The notes beneath the pieces were generated by a model. The model was given only the letters and a program-made list of their open reading frames with translations, was not told where the DNA came from and did not search any database. From Pseudomonas marginalis (lineage in GTDB: Bacteria; Pseudomonadota; Gammaproteobacteria; Pseudomonadales; Pseudomonadaceae), in NCBI RefSeq assembly GCF_900105325.1, contig NZ_FNSU01000004.1, positions 372,001-436,000 of the forward strand: a stretch of DNA of 64,000 nt, in the 5' to 3' direction. Below, in pieces: positions 17,694-25,828 of the stretch (within the stretch, counting starts at the first letter, position 1; each line of letters opens with the position of its first letter). The translations under genes and the position numbers were made by a program.

Positions 17694-18937
17694 ACCGGTT
17701 CACTCGCACAAATTTCCGACAACATCCGCAAGCGCCGCTTGGGCTCGCTGACAAACGGGTTGCGTTCGTCCCACGCGTAACCTGCGAGGATCGAACTGAT
17801 CATCCGGCGAATGTCCGGTGAGCTGCCGGGGTGGAAAATCACATCCTGGAAGGTGCCTGCATACCAGCCTTCGACATAGCAGCGGAAGGTGTCGACACCG
17901 CGCTTGAGCGGCTCGGCAAACTCGGTTTGCCAGTCCACCGTTTCGCCTTTGAGCTGACGATGCAGCACGCCGGCGGCCATGCTCGCCGAGCGCATGGCGA
18001 TGGTCACGCCGGAGGAGAACACCGGGTCGAGGAATTCCGCCGCATTGCCCAGCAGCGCAAAGCCGGGGCCGTGCAGGGTTTTGACGTTGGCCGAGTAGCC
18101 GCCGATGGTGCGCGCGGGGGTATCCCACACAGCGTGACGCAGTACACCGGACAGGCTTGGGGTTTCATCGATAAAACCCCGCAGGCAAGCGTCGAGATCG
18201 CTGTCGCGGCCGTCGAAATGCTCCTTGGCCGCGACCACGCCCACCGAGCAGCGACCGTTGCTGAACGGGATGGTCCAGAACCAGATGTCGCGCTTCGTAG
18301 GGTGCGTGGTGACCAGGATCTTGGTGCGATCGAAGCCTGGGTGTTCGATGCGGTCTTCAACGTGGGTGAACACCGCCTGGCGCAGCGGGAAATTCGACGG
18401 CGCCTCCAGGTCGAGCAGGCGCGGCAGCACGCGGCCGTAGCCGCTGGCATCAAGCACGAACTTGGCCTTGATGTGGTACTCGCTGCCGTTCTCACGGCGC
18501 ACATGCAGGTAGCGGCACTCACCGGAGAAATCCACGCCGACGATGGTTTCGCCGTAGCGGATGTCGACGCCTTGGTGGGCGGCCTGATCGGCCAGCAACT
18601 TGTCGAACTCGCCGCGCTGCACCTGGAAGGTGGTGGGCTTGCCGTTGCTGAAGGTGTCACCGAAATCGAACGCGCTGTAACGCTCGCCCCAGGCAAACGC
18701 GGCACCGGTTTTTACCTGGAATCCCGCCGCCTGCACGGCGTCGAGCATGCCGGCTTCCTCGATAAAATCGATGCAGTGCGACAGCAGGCTTTCGCCGATC
18801 GAGAAGCGCGGGAAATGCTGGCGCTCGATGATCAATACATCATGCCCTTTGCGTTTGAGCAGTGCGGCGGCAATCGCGCCGGATGGCCCGGCACCAATCA
18901 CCACGACCTGGCGACGTTCCATTTCAACTATGGGCAC
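17690..18937 (-). CDS. Flavin-dependent halogenase-like oxidoreductase
   Basis: The 415-residue flavoprotein has an N-terminal dinucleotide fold with GAGPSG at residues 15-20 and an FAD-binding GES at 48-50. Two further features match flavin-dependent halogenases: GFQVKTGAAFAWG (Lys76) and the WxWxIP signature WFWTIP at 219-224. The same overall family also includes non-halogenating oxidoreductases, so halogenation of the aryl head is possible but not proven. It lies between the exporter gene (33-base gap) and the methyltransferase gene (4-base overlap), so it very likely tailors the pigment. Confidence 0.75.
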   Translation of the reverse strand: MPIVEMERRQVVVIGAGPSGAIAAALLKRKGHDVLIIERQHFPRFSIGESLLSHCIDFIEEAGMLDAVQAAGFQVKTGAAFAWGERYSAFDFGDTFSNGKPTTFQVQRGEFDKLLADQAAHQGVDIRYGETIVGVDFSGECRYLHVRRENGSEYHIKAKFVLDASGYGRVLPRLLDLEAPSNFPLRQAVFTHVEDRIEHPGFDRTKILVTTHPTKRDIWFWTIPFSNGRCSVGVVAAKEHFDGRDSDLDACLRGFIDETPSLSGVLRHAVWDTPARTIGGYSANVKTLHGPGFALLGNAAEFLDPVFSSGVTIAMRSASMAAGVLHRQLKGETVDWQTEFAEPLKRGVDTFRCYVEGWYAGTFQDVIFHPGSSPDIRRMISSILAGYAWDERNPFVSEPKRRLRMLSEICASEPV

Positions 18938-18970
18938 GAGGGCTCCTTGCCGCTTTGGCGATAACTACAT

Positions 18971-21283
18971 TCATGAGGCGTGTTTCCGTTGGCCGGCCCA
19001 GGGGGCCAGCATAAAGCTGAATGCCAGGCCCAGGCTGACCGACAGGCCGAAATTACTCACTGCCGGGGTACTGGACACCGCCAGCAGGCCGAACGACAAC
19101 CAGGTCGTCAGCGCTGCCAGCAGCGTCCCTAAAAGGCTGACCGCGGGGCCGCCGATCTGTTCGCGCATCAAAATCGCATAGTCGACACTGATGGCCGTGA
19201 CCAGCAGCAACCCGAACAGGCTGAACAGGGTCAACGGCTGGCCCAGCCAACCCAGGCTGGCCAGGCTGCACAGCGCCGCCAGCAACGGCAGGGCGACGAT
19301 GCGCAAGGCCCCGCCGAAGCCGAACGGCAGGATCAGTAACAGCACGATCAGTACGCACGACATCAACTTCAATTCGGCGGCGCTGATCTGCGTGTCGGCG
19401 AATACACGGTTCAAATCCCCGAGGCGATCCACCAACTGTACGCCGGGCAGGTCCACGGCCTGCACCCGCAGCAGCGCCGGGTTGTTCAAACCCTGCAGGC
19501 TGACCATGGCCGCCACGCCGCCGTCCACCGGGCCCAGCCACAGCGTACGCCAGGGTTCGGCCAAGGGGCCCACCAGCGCAGCGTCGATGTCTTCGGTGGG
19601 CAGCGCTTGCAGTTGCGCGATTTCGGCGTGCAGGGCGCTGGCGGGCACGCCGAGGTCCAACAGCGGCTGCCAATGTTGTGGGAGTGTGCTCAGGGCATCG
19701 CGCAGTTGCTGCTGTTCGGCGGGCAGGCTGACCAGTTGGTTGAGCGCCAGGTAACCCTGGAGCTTGTCCATATTCACCAACTGGTCCAGGCGTTGGCCCA
19801 GGGCGGCTTGGCGCTCCAGCAACTGCGGCTGGTTGTCGGCCCGTATCAGGAAAAACTGGCTGGTGGGCTGGAAACCGGTAATGCGCGCCACGGCCTGTGC
19901 CTCTTGCAGCAACTGCGGCGGCGCGCCGATCCACTGGCGGATATCGTTTTTGCTGTTCAGCTGCCAAAGGCCGCCGGCGCAGAACAGCAGCACCCACACC
20001 AGCAGCACCGGACTGGGCACACGCTTGAGCAAGGCGGCCCGCACCCGCCACAGGCATTCGGCGACGCGCAGCGGCCATTGTGCCGGGCGCAGTTCGACAC
20101 CCTTGAGCAGTGCCGGCAGCAGGCACACCGCTGACAGGTAGGCGCCGACCAGGCCCGCGGCGGAGAACACCGCGATTTGCGTCAGGGCCGGGAAGGGCGT
20201 CCAGGCCAGCGCCAGGTAGCCGATGCAACTGGTGGCCAGGCTCAGGCTCAGCCCTGGCAGCGTCAGGCGCAATGCCGGCCAACTGCGCCAGGGGTTCATG
20301 CTCCAGCTTTTCGACAGGTAGTGCAGCGGGTAATCCACCGCGACGCCGATCAGGCTGGAGCCGAGCACCAGGGTCATCACATGCATATGGCCGAACAGCG
20401 CCACACAAGCGACGGCACCAAACAGCATGCCCACCAGCACCGGTACAAACGCCAGCAGCACTCGCCCGCGGCGGAACGCCAGCAACAGCAACAGCAGAAT
20501 GCCGACGGTGGCGCCGCCGCCGACCCAGGTGATTTCCCGCGTGGCCTGCTGCTGGCCATTGGCGGCGTAAAGCAAACCGCTGGCGGCGAGCAATTGCGCG
20601 CCGTGTTCGCCGGCCTGCGTGCGGCTGGCCTGGAGCAGATCCGCCACCTGCAGCGGCAGTTTCATGTCGAAGGCATTGCCGGTGGTGCGTGCGCGCAGCA
20701 GCACCCAGCTCTTGTCGTCGGCATCGGCGATCAAGGCGCCGCTGCCGATGTCCAGTTGCACCGAGCCGCGTTGCGGCTGGCTGTTCTGGATGCGCCCGGT
20801 CAGGCCCAGCCAGTCGTCCTGGCTCGGCACCAGGCTGAAGCCGGTGAAGGGGTCGAACAGCGACTGCACCCGTTGCTGGATGAACGCGTCCGGGTGGTCG
20901 ATCAGTTGTTCGCGGTCCTTGGCCGAGAGCATCGCCAGGCGTCCGCGCAGCAACTGTTCACGCAGTGCCGGCAGGTCGGCTTGCAGGTTCCATTGCACCT
21001 TCTCGAACAAGCCGCTGGCCTGCCAGCGCTCGCCCAATTGCTGGGCCACGGCCACCGCTTGCTGGCGATCGGCGTGCCCCACCAACACCAGCATTTCGCG
21101 GTTGAGTGGCTCCTGCATGCGCTGTTCGGCTTGCAGTTCCAGGGCGTCCGGCGTACTGCCCGGCACCAGCTCCATCAGGTTGGCCGACAGCGGTGCGCCG
21201 TGGCGCCACTGCCAGCCGGCCAGGGCCAGCACGGCCACCAGCAGGATCAGGAAGAGGCGGGGCAGCAGGCGCTCACTGGGCAA
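18971..21283 (-). CDS. MMPL/RND-family exporter of the APE cluster
   Basis: This 770-residue inner-membrane protein has two halves, each with one helix, a large periplasmic loop and five clustered helices, as in MMPL lipid exporters. The N-terminal helix is LFLILLVAVLALAGW. The first membrane bundle contains GSSLIGVAVDYPLHYL and the second contains VTAISVDYAILM, placing the acidic residue pair expected in the proton path. APE clusters carry such a pump for moving the lipid-linked polyene from the inner membrane. It overlaps the lolA-like gene by 11 bases. Confidence 0.85.
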   Translation of the reverse strand: MPSERLLPRLFLILLVAVLALAGWQWRHGAPLSANLMELVPGSTPDALELQAEQRMQEPLNREMLVLVGHADRQQAVAVAQQLGERWQASGLFEKVQWNLQADLPALREQLLRGRLAMLSAKDREQLIDHPDAFIQQRVQSLFDPFTGFSLVPSQDDWLGLTGRIQNSQPQRGSVQLDIGSGALIADADDKSWVLLRARTTGNAFDMKLPLQVADLLQASRTQAGEHGAQLLAASGLLYAANGQQQATREITWVGGGATVGILLLLLLAFRRGRVLLAFVPVLVGMLFGAVACVALFGHMHVMTLVLGSSLIGVAVDYPLHYLSKSWSMNPWRSWPALRLTLPGLSLSLATSCIGYLALAWTPFPALTQIAVFSAAGLVGAYLSAVCLLPALLKGVELRPAQWPLRVAECLWRVRAALLKRVPSPVLLVWVLLFCAGGLWQLNSKNDIRQWIGAPPQLLQEAQAVARITGFQPTSQFFLIRADNQPQLLERQAALGQRLDQLVNMDKLQGYLALNQLVSLPAEQQQLRDALSTLPQHWQPLLDLGVPASALHAEIAQLQALPTEDIDAALVGPLAEPWRTLWLGPVDGGVAAMVSLQGLNNPALLRVQAVDLPGVQLVDRLGDLNRVFADTQISAAELKLMSCVLIVLLLILPFGFGGALRIVALPLLAALCSLASLGWLGQPLTLFSLFGLLLVTAISVDYAILMREQIGGPAVSLLGTLLAALTTWLSFGLLAVSSTPAVSNFGLSVSLGLAFSFMLAPWAGQRKHAS

Positions 21284-21965
21284 AGTCGTGTTGCTCCGCG
21301 TCGCTCAATGGCTGGCCGGCGCTGCTGTCCTGCATGCGCAGCACGGTGCTGTCGCCCTGGGTTTCCAGCAGTTCGATCTTCTGCACCAACTCACCACCAT
21401 CGATATTGATCTGGGTGAATACCTGCTTGAGCAGCAGTGAACGCGGGAGCAGCGTGAGCTTCCATTGCCGGGCTTCGCCTTGCAGTTGCAGCTCGAAGTC
21501 GCGCTGCAAGCCGCTGCTGTCGCCCTGGAGCACGGCGAGGAACAGACGGTTCTGTTCGGCGCCGGCGCTCTTGTTCGGCAGCAGTTGCCAGCCGTTGGCG
21601 TCACGCCGGGCGATGCCCTGGGCGCTGATGCGGTAGTCCTGTTGCAGCGGGGTTTTCAGCAGCCACAGCAGGCCGTGGTCCTTGGCCAGGACGAAGGTGC
21701 CCTTGCTGACCAATGGCTGCGGCAGCGCACGCAGGTGTTTTTCCTGGGTGAAGCTGCCGTGGATCACTGAGGGTTTGGCCAACTGGTCGCTGAGTTGTTG
21801 CAGGTCGAAGGCGTGTGCCGCCCCAGAAAAACCAAACAACACCAACACTGTAGGAGCGAGCTTGCTCGCGAAAAACCCGAGAGCGCCGCGGGGTATCAGG
21901 AAACCCGCGTTATCGTTGACGATCTTCGCGAGCAAGCTCGCTCCTACAGAGAACGGGGTCAGCAT
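21273..21965 (-). CDS. LolA-like periplasmic carrier with REP-derived N-terminus
   Basis: The 230-residue product has the LolA/LolB-like lipid-carrier fold, recognised from VIHGSFTQEKHL, PLVSKGTFVLAKDHGLLW and WKLTLLP. It would shuttle the pigment lipid across the periplasm between the MMPL exporter and the outer-membrane lipoprotein. The ATG at 21965 overlaps the thioesterase stop (ATGCTGA). Residues about 6-39 are encoded by a REP pair (21849-21948) read in frame, and only after it comes the hydrophobic stretch VLVLFGFSGAAHA with a likely signal peptidase site after AHA. The ancestral signal peptide was probably short; whether the longer one still works is uncertain. Confidence 0.78.
   Translation of the reverse strand: MLTPFSVGASLLAKIVNDNAGFLIPRGALGFFASKLAPTVLVLFGFSGAAHAFDLQQLSDQLAKPSVIHGSFTQEKHLRALPQPLVSKGTFVLAKDHGLLWLLKTPLQQDYRISAQGIARRDANGWQLLPNKSAGAEQNRLFLAVLQGDSSGLQRDFELQLQGEARQWKLTLLPRSLLLKQVFTQINIDGGELVQKIELLETQGDSTVLRMQDSSAGQPLSDAEQHDFAQ
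21849..21948. repeat. REP pair (REPIN-like) inside the lolA-like gene
   Basis: TGTAGGAGCGAGCTTGCTCG begins at 21849, and its inverted copy CGAGCAAGCTCGCTCCTACA ends at 21948, about 100 bases outer edge to outer edge. A nearly identical pair with a different spacer lies at 39470-39567 in non-coding DNA. Here both arms fall inside the first 40 codons of a gene. Confidence 0.9.
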
Positions 21966-22387
21966 TTCAGGGCCCTTTCGACGGCGTCGGTGAATACTTT
22001 GGGCGAGGCCAGCTGCATCTCGCGGCTGGCGATTTCCACCGCCACCTGCACGGTGCTGGCGCGGGTCAGGCGCTCGCCGCTGGCCAGGTCGGTGATCAGG
22101 TAATTGACCTTCAAGCGGTTCTCCCATTCCACCAGGCTGGCGCGCACGTTGATCGTCTGGCCGAACACCGCACCGCGCACATAGCGCAGTTGCATGTCGA
22201 TCACCGGCCAGGCGTAGCCGGCTTCGAGCATGGCCGTGTAGTTGTGGCCGATCTTGTCCAGCAGCGCGCAGCGTGCGATTTCCAGGTACTTCACGTAATG
22301 CCCGTGCCAGACGACGTTCATCGTGTCGACGTCAAAAAACGGCACCAGGATTTCGGTGTCGCTGTGCAGTACGCCAGGGCTACGCAT
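21959..22387 (-). CDS. apeK: Acyl-CoA/ACP thioesterase, YbgC-like (ApeK-like)
   Basis: The 142-residue hotdog-fold thioesterase has the 4-hydroxybenzoyl-CoA thioesterase motif FFDVDTMNVVWHGHYVKYLE, with the catalytic-type Asp. In APE systems this enzyme trims or releases acyl intermediates from the carrier protein. I chose the ATG at 22387, which overlaps the ammonia-lyase stop by 8 bases; the longer frame to 22492 lies over that gene. Codon usage matches the neighbours. Confidence 0.85.
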   Translation of the reverse strand: MRSPGVLHSDTEILVPFFDVDTMNVVWHGHYVKYLEIARCALLDKIGHNYTAMLEAGYAWPVIDMQLRYVRGAVFGQTINVRASLVEWENRLKVNYLITDLASGERLTRASTVQVAVEIASREMQLASPKVFTDAVERALKC

Positions 22388-23921
22388 GCAGCCTCCAGTG
22401 TTGCTCGGCGATGCGTTGCAGGCACAGGCGCAGTTCGCCTTCGAGGGCACGGTCTTCGATGACCGGCGGGAAGTCCTGGGCCAGCTCTGCATGCATGGCC
22501 GCCAGCGCCGGGGGCAACGGGCGTGCGTCGTCGGCCTGGGCGCGCAGCCACACGCCCTGGTTGGCGGCGAGCAGGGTGGCGGCGGCGACCTGTTCGGTCA
22601 GCTCCAGCACGCGGATCGCATCGCGGGCGGCGATGGTGCCCATGCTCACCTTGTCCTGGTTGTGGCACTCGGTGGAGCGCGAGAACACGCTGGCCGGCAT
22701 GGTGTTTTTCAGTGCTTCGGCGGTCCAGGCGCTGGTGCCGATCTGCACCGCCTTGAAGCCGTGGTTGATCATCGCGCGGTCCGCCGGTGCACCGGACAGG
22801 TTGCTCGGCAGGCCGTGGTTGTAGCGCACGTCCACCAGCAGGGCGAGCTGGCGGTCGAGCAGGTCGGCGACGTTGGCCACCAGGGTCTTGAGGCTGTCCA
22901 TGGCAAAGGCGATATGCCCACCGTAGAAATGTCCGCCGTGCAGCACGCGTTCTTCTTCGGCGTCGATGATCGGGTTGTCGTTGGCGCTGTTCAGCTCGAT
23001 CTCGATAAACGAACGCAGCCAGTTCAGGCTGTCCGCGAGCACGCCGAGGACATGGGGCGCGCAGCGCAGCGAGTAGCGATCCTGCAGGCGATGCAGTGGC
23101 GCGGTCGGCGCGTCGATCGCCAGGTCCTCGCGCAGCCAGGCGGCGACTTGCATCTGCCCCGGATGTGGCTTGGCGGCGAACAGACGCTCGTCGAAGTGTT
23201 CCGGGTTGCCTTGCAGCGCCACCACGTTCAGCGCCGTGATGCGCGTGGCCAGTTGCAGCAGGTAGTCGGCACGGGCGAAGGCCAGGCAAGCGATGCCGGT
23301 CATCACCGCGGTGCCGTTCATCAGCGCCAGGGCCTCTTTGGGGCGCAGGACCAGCGGCTCCCAGCCGAGTTCGCGGTGCACGTCGGCTGCCTGGCGACGC
23401 TCGCCACGGAACAGCACTTCGCGCTCGCCGGACAGGGTCGCGGCCACGTAGGACAGCGGCGTCAGGTCACCGCTGGCGCCCACCGAGCCTTCTTCCGGGA
23501 TCAGTGGCAGCACGTCGTGTTCGAGGAACCCATGCAGGCGCTCCAGCAGTTCCACGCGCACCCCGGAGACACCGTGGCACAGCGACTGCAAGCGCGCCGC
23601 CAGCACCGCACGGGTGGCTTGGGCGTCGAGCAACTTGCCCAGGCCGCAACCGTGGAAGGTGTACAGGTGACGGGGCAGGGCCTCGACGTGTTGCAACGGC
23701 ACCGCGACCACGCAGGAGTCACCGTAGCCGGTGGTTACGCCGTAGATCACGCCTTCCTTGTCCAGCAGCGAGTCGAGGAACTGCGCGCCCTTGGCAATGC
23801 GTTGGCGATAGGCGGCATCGCCTTGCAGCTGGGTCGGCACCTGACGGTTGGCCAGGGCCAGCACGTCTTCGATGCGCAGGGGGCATTCGCCAAAGGTTAC
23901 CGGCTCAAGATGCGTCGTCAT
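22380..23921 (-). CDS. Aromatic amino acid ammonia-lyase (HAL/TAL family)
   Basis: The 513-residue enzyme removes ammonia from an aromatic amino acid without a cofactor. The MIO prosthetic group forms from Ala149-Ser150-Gly151 in VGASGDLTPL. The catalytic Tyr60 is in VIYGVTTGYG, and SANDNPIID and HGGHFYGGH complete the active site. The residues that set substrate choice are Phe89-His90 in LYTFHGCGLG, unlike the Ser-His of histidase, so tyrosine or phenylalanine is a plausible substrate; 4-coumarate or cinnamate would then start the polyene. It lies within the APE array, overlapping its neighbours by 17 and 8 bases, far from any hut gene. Specificity cannot be fixed from sequence alone. Confidence 0.85.
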   Translation of the reverse strand: MTTHLEPVTFGECPLRIEDVLALANRQVPTQLQGDAAYRQRIAKGAQFLDSLLDKEGVIYGVTTGYGDSCVVAVPLQHVEALPRHLYTFHGCGLGKLLDAQATRAVLAARLQSLCHGVSGVRVELLERLHGFLEHDVLPLIPEEGSVGASGDLTPLSYVAATLSGEREVLFRGERRQAADVHRELGWEPLVLRPKEALALMNGTAVMTGIACLAFARADYLLQLATRITALNVVALQGNPEHFDERLFAAKPHPGQMQVAAWLREDLAIDAPTAPLHRLQDRYSLRCAPHVLGVLADSLNWLRSFIEIELNSANDNPIIDAEEERVLHGGHFYGGHIAFAMDSLKTLVANVADLLDRQLALLVDVRYNHGLPSNLSGAPADRAMINHGFKAVQIGTSAWTAEALKNTMPASVFSRSTECHNQDKVSMGTIAARDAIRVLELTEQVAAATLLAANQGVWLRAQADDARPLPPALAAMHAELAQDFPPVIEDRALEGELRLCLQRIAEQHWRLHA

Positions 23922-24840
23922 CGGTCTTCCAGAAAGGGTAAAAGTTGAACCATTGTTGGGGCGCTTCCAGGCAGAACTGGCCCAGGCGTGCGGCGTAGCG
24001 CGCGGTCCACAGGGCGATGACCTGCTCGCGGGTGCTGCGTTTCCATTCGATCAATTGCGCGAAGGGCTCGATGCTCAGGCGATAGCGGCCCTGGTGTTTC
24101 AGGCACATCAGCAGGTTGACCGGGCATTTCAGCAGGCCCGCCAGCAGCCACGGGCCTTGGGGGAAGGCAGCGTCATGGCCGAGGAAGTCCACGCGCACCG
24201 TGCGCCCGCCATGCAAGGGCACGCGGTCGCCGGCAATCGCCAGCCACTCGCCGTCGTCCAGGCGCTGGCTGAGCAGCAGCATGGTGGCCGGGTCCAGCTC
24301 GCTGACCTGGATCAGGCGCAAGTGGGTGGCACCGGCTTCGCCCAGCAGACGGTTGAAACGTTCGGCGTGCTTGGTGTGCACCAGCACGTTCATGGTGACC
24401 TGTTCGCCGATTTCCGCCAGCGCGCGGCACACTTCGAGGTTGCCCAGGTGGGCGCCCACCAGCATCTGCCCGCGCCCACCACGCAGTTGCCCGCGCAGTT
24501 TCGCCGGGTCGTTGATCTCGATCTGTTCCAGGCGCAGCTTGCCGTTCCACACGTCGAGTTTGTCGAGCAGGGCATCGGCAAAGGCCATGAACTGGGCGAA
24601 GACTCTGCGCTGGCTGGGGCGCAGTTCATCGCGCCCGCTCCAGTCGGCCAGGCGCTGCTGGTATTGCCAGGCGCTCTGGCGCGCGGTGCGGCCGAACAGG
24701 AAGAAGTACAACACGATGCCGTACAGCACCGGGCTCAGCAGGCGGCGGCCGAGGACCTTGGCGGCGAGGGCGGTGAATTTCATCAGCCAGTAGCTGCCGC
24801 GCTCTTCGCGGTCAGCCCAATGCTTGGTGCTGTCGCTCAT
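23905..24840 (-). CDS. LpxL/HtrB-type lipid acyltransferase of the APE cluster
   Basis: The 311-residue inner-membrane acyltransferase has one N-terminal hydrophobic helix (LLSPVLYGIVLYFFLFG) and the HX4E catalytic motif HLGNLE in MLVGAHLGNLEVC. A later AGDRVPLHGGR corresponds to the second conserved block of the lipid A acyltransferase family. It probably attaches a fatty acyl or the polyene chain to a lipid-like acceptor. It starts at the ATG at 24840, overlapping the glycosyltransferase gene by 4 bases. Known APE clusters carry a glycosyltransferase/acyltransferase function at this place. Confidence 0.83.
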   Translation of the reverse strand: MSDSTKHWADREERGSYWLMKFTALAAKVLGRRLLSPVLYGIVLYFFLFGRTARQSAWQYQQRLADWSGRDELRPSQRRVFAQFMAFADALLDKLDVWNGKLRLEQIEINDPAKLRGQLRGGRGQMLVGAHLGNLEVCRALAEIGEQVTMNVLVHTKHAERFNRLLGEAGATHLRLIQVSELDPATMLLLSQRLDDGEWLAIAGDRVPLHGGRTVRVDFLGHDAAFPQGPWLLAGLLKCPVNLLMCLKHQGRYRLSIEPFAQLIEWKRSTREQVIALWTARYAARLGQFCLEAPQQWFNFYPFWKTDDDAS

Positions 24841-25571
24841 GCCTGCCACCGTCGCCACAGGATCAGCGGTGCACGCACCAACATGCCGAAGAACAGTCGG
24901 GTGTGCATGGCGCTGATGCGTACGTTGTCGCGGAACAGGCGGAAGTGCGACAGGCCGTCGGCGGGGTAATGCACCTGGGTCGGCAGCCAGCGCATCGGCT
25001 GGTTGCGCCAGGCCAGGCGCACCAGGATGTCGGAGTCGAAGTCCATGTGCGTGCCGATATAGGCCGAGTCCATCAGCGCCAGCACCGGTGCCAGCGGGTA
25101 CACGCGAAAGCCGCACATCGAGTCGCGGATCTGCAGCGACAGGGTGTTGATCCACACCCACACGTGGGTCAGGTAACGCGCATACAAACGGCCCTTGGGC
25201 ACGCTTTCGTCGTATTCGGGATAGCCGCAGATGATTGCGTTGGGCTGCCTGCGGGACGCGTCGATAAACGTCTCGACTTCGCGCAGGTCGTGCTGGCCGT
25301 CGGCGTCGACCTGCAAGGCGTGGCTGAAGCCCAGGCGCGCCGCTTCGCGAAAGCCCGCCATCACTGCGCCGCCCTTGCCCTGATTGGTCGGCAGGGTGAG
25401 CAGGGTGACATTGTCCAGCCGCGCCAGTTGCGCCAACACCGCTGCGCAGGCCGGGCTGCTGCCATCGTCCACCAACAGGCACGGCAGGCCACTGTTCAAC
25501 AGGCTGTGGACCACGGCGGGCACGGCGGCTTCGTGGTTGTAGACCGGGATCAGGGCGCAGGGGTTATGCAT
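24837..25571 (-). CDS. Family 2 glycosyltransferase of the APE cluster
   Basis: The 244-residue GT2 enzyme starts CALIPVYNHEAAVPAVV, has the nucleotide-binding VDDGSS, and the metal-binding DXD as VDADGQHD. The remainder (AYIGTHMDFDSDILVRLAW) matches dolichol-phosphate-mannose-synthase-like enzymes. It probably adds a sugar to the aryl head or to the lipid anchor. I chose the ATG at 25571; the longer frame runs into the REP cluster upstream. The REP cluster is the only sizeable gap in the array and may lower expression of this and later genes. Confidence 0.83.
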   Translation of the reverse strand: MHNPCALIPVYNHEAAVPAVVHSLLNSGLPCLLVDDGSSPACAAVLAQLARLDNVTLLTLPTNQGKGGAVMAGFREAARLGFSHALQVDADGQHDLREVETFIDASRRQPNAIICGYPEYDESVPKGRLYARYLTHVWVWINTLSLQIRDSMCGFRVYPLAPVLALMDSAYIGTHMDFDSDILVRLAWRNQPMRWLPTQVHYPADGLSHFRLFRDNVRISAMHTRLFFGMLVRAPLILWRRWQA

Positions 25572-25600
25572 GGTGTCCCTCACCGTCTGGTAAATAACCT

Positions 25601-25822
25601 GTGGCGAGCGGGTTTGTTGTAGTGAGCCGGCTTGTCGTGGTGAGCGGGCTTGTTGTGGTGAGCGGGCTTGCCCCGCGTTGGGCCGCGGAGCGGCCCCAGT
25701 AAGGTAACCGAGGCGTGTCAGACAGACCTCCGGCGCAGGTTTTGGGGCCGCTACGCGGCCCAACGCGGGGCAAGCCCGCTCGCCACAGGATGCCCGTTAA
25801 CCATACCAAGCCCGCTCGCCAC
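25601..25822. repeat. REP cluster with a four-unit 18-bp tandem array
   Basis: Four consecutive 18-base units lie at 25601-25618, 25619-25636, 25637-25654 and 25655-25672; the fourth reads GTGGTGAGCGGGCTTGCC. The last unit continues into CCGCGTTGGGCCGCGGAGCG. Inverted single units lie at 25769-25786 (GGCAAGCCCGCTCGCCAC) and 25805-25822. The rightmost tandem unit and the inverted unit at 25769 form a REPIN-like pair around about 95 bases that also contain the complementary pieces GGGGCCG and CGGCCCC. The cluster fills the whole gap between two APE genes. Confidence 0.9.
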
Positions 25823-25828
25823 AAAAGC

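Noticed and set aside
23905..25482. A single 525-codon fusion covering the LpxL-like acyltransferase and upstream sequence.
   Set aside because: The upstream part is the wrong frame over the glycosyltransferase gene; the ATG at 24840 gives a complete acyltransferase.
25601..25822. CRISPR array, suggested by repeated short units.
   Set aside because: The 18-base units are contiguous without spacers, and they match REP half-elements found elsewhere in the window; no cas gene is present.
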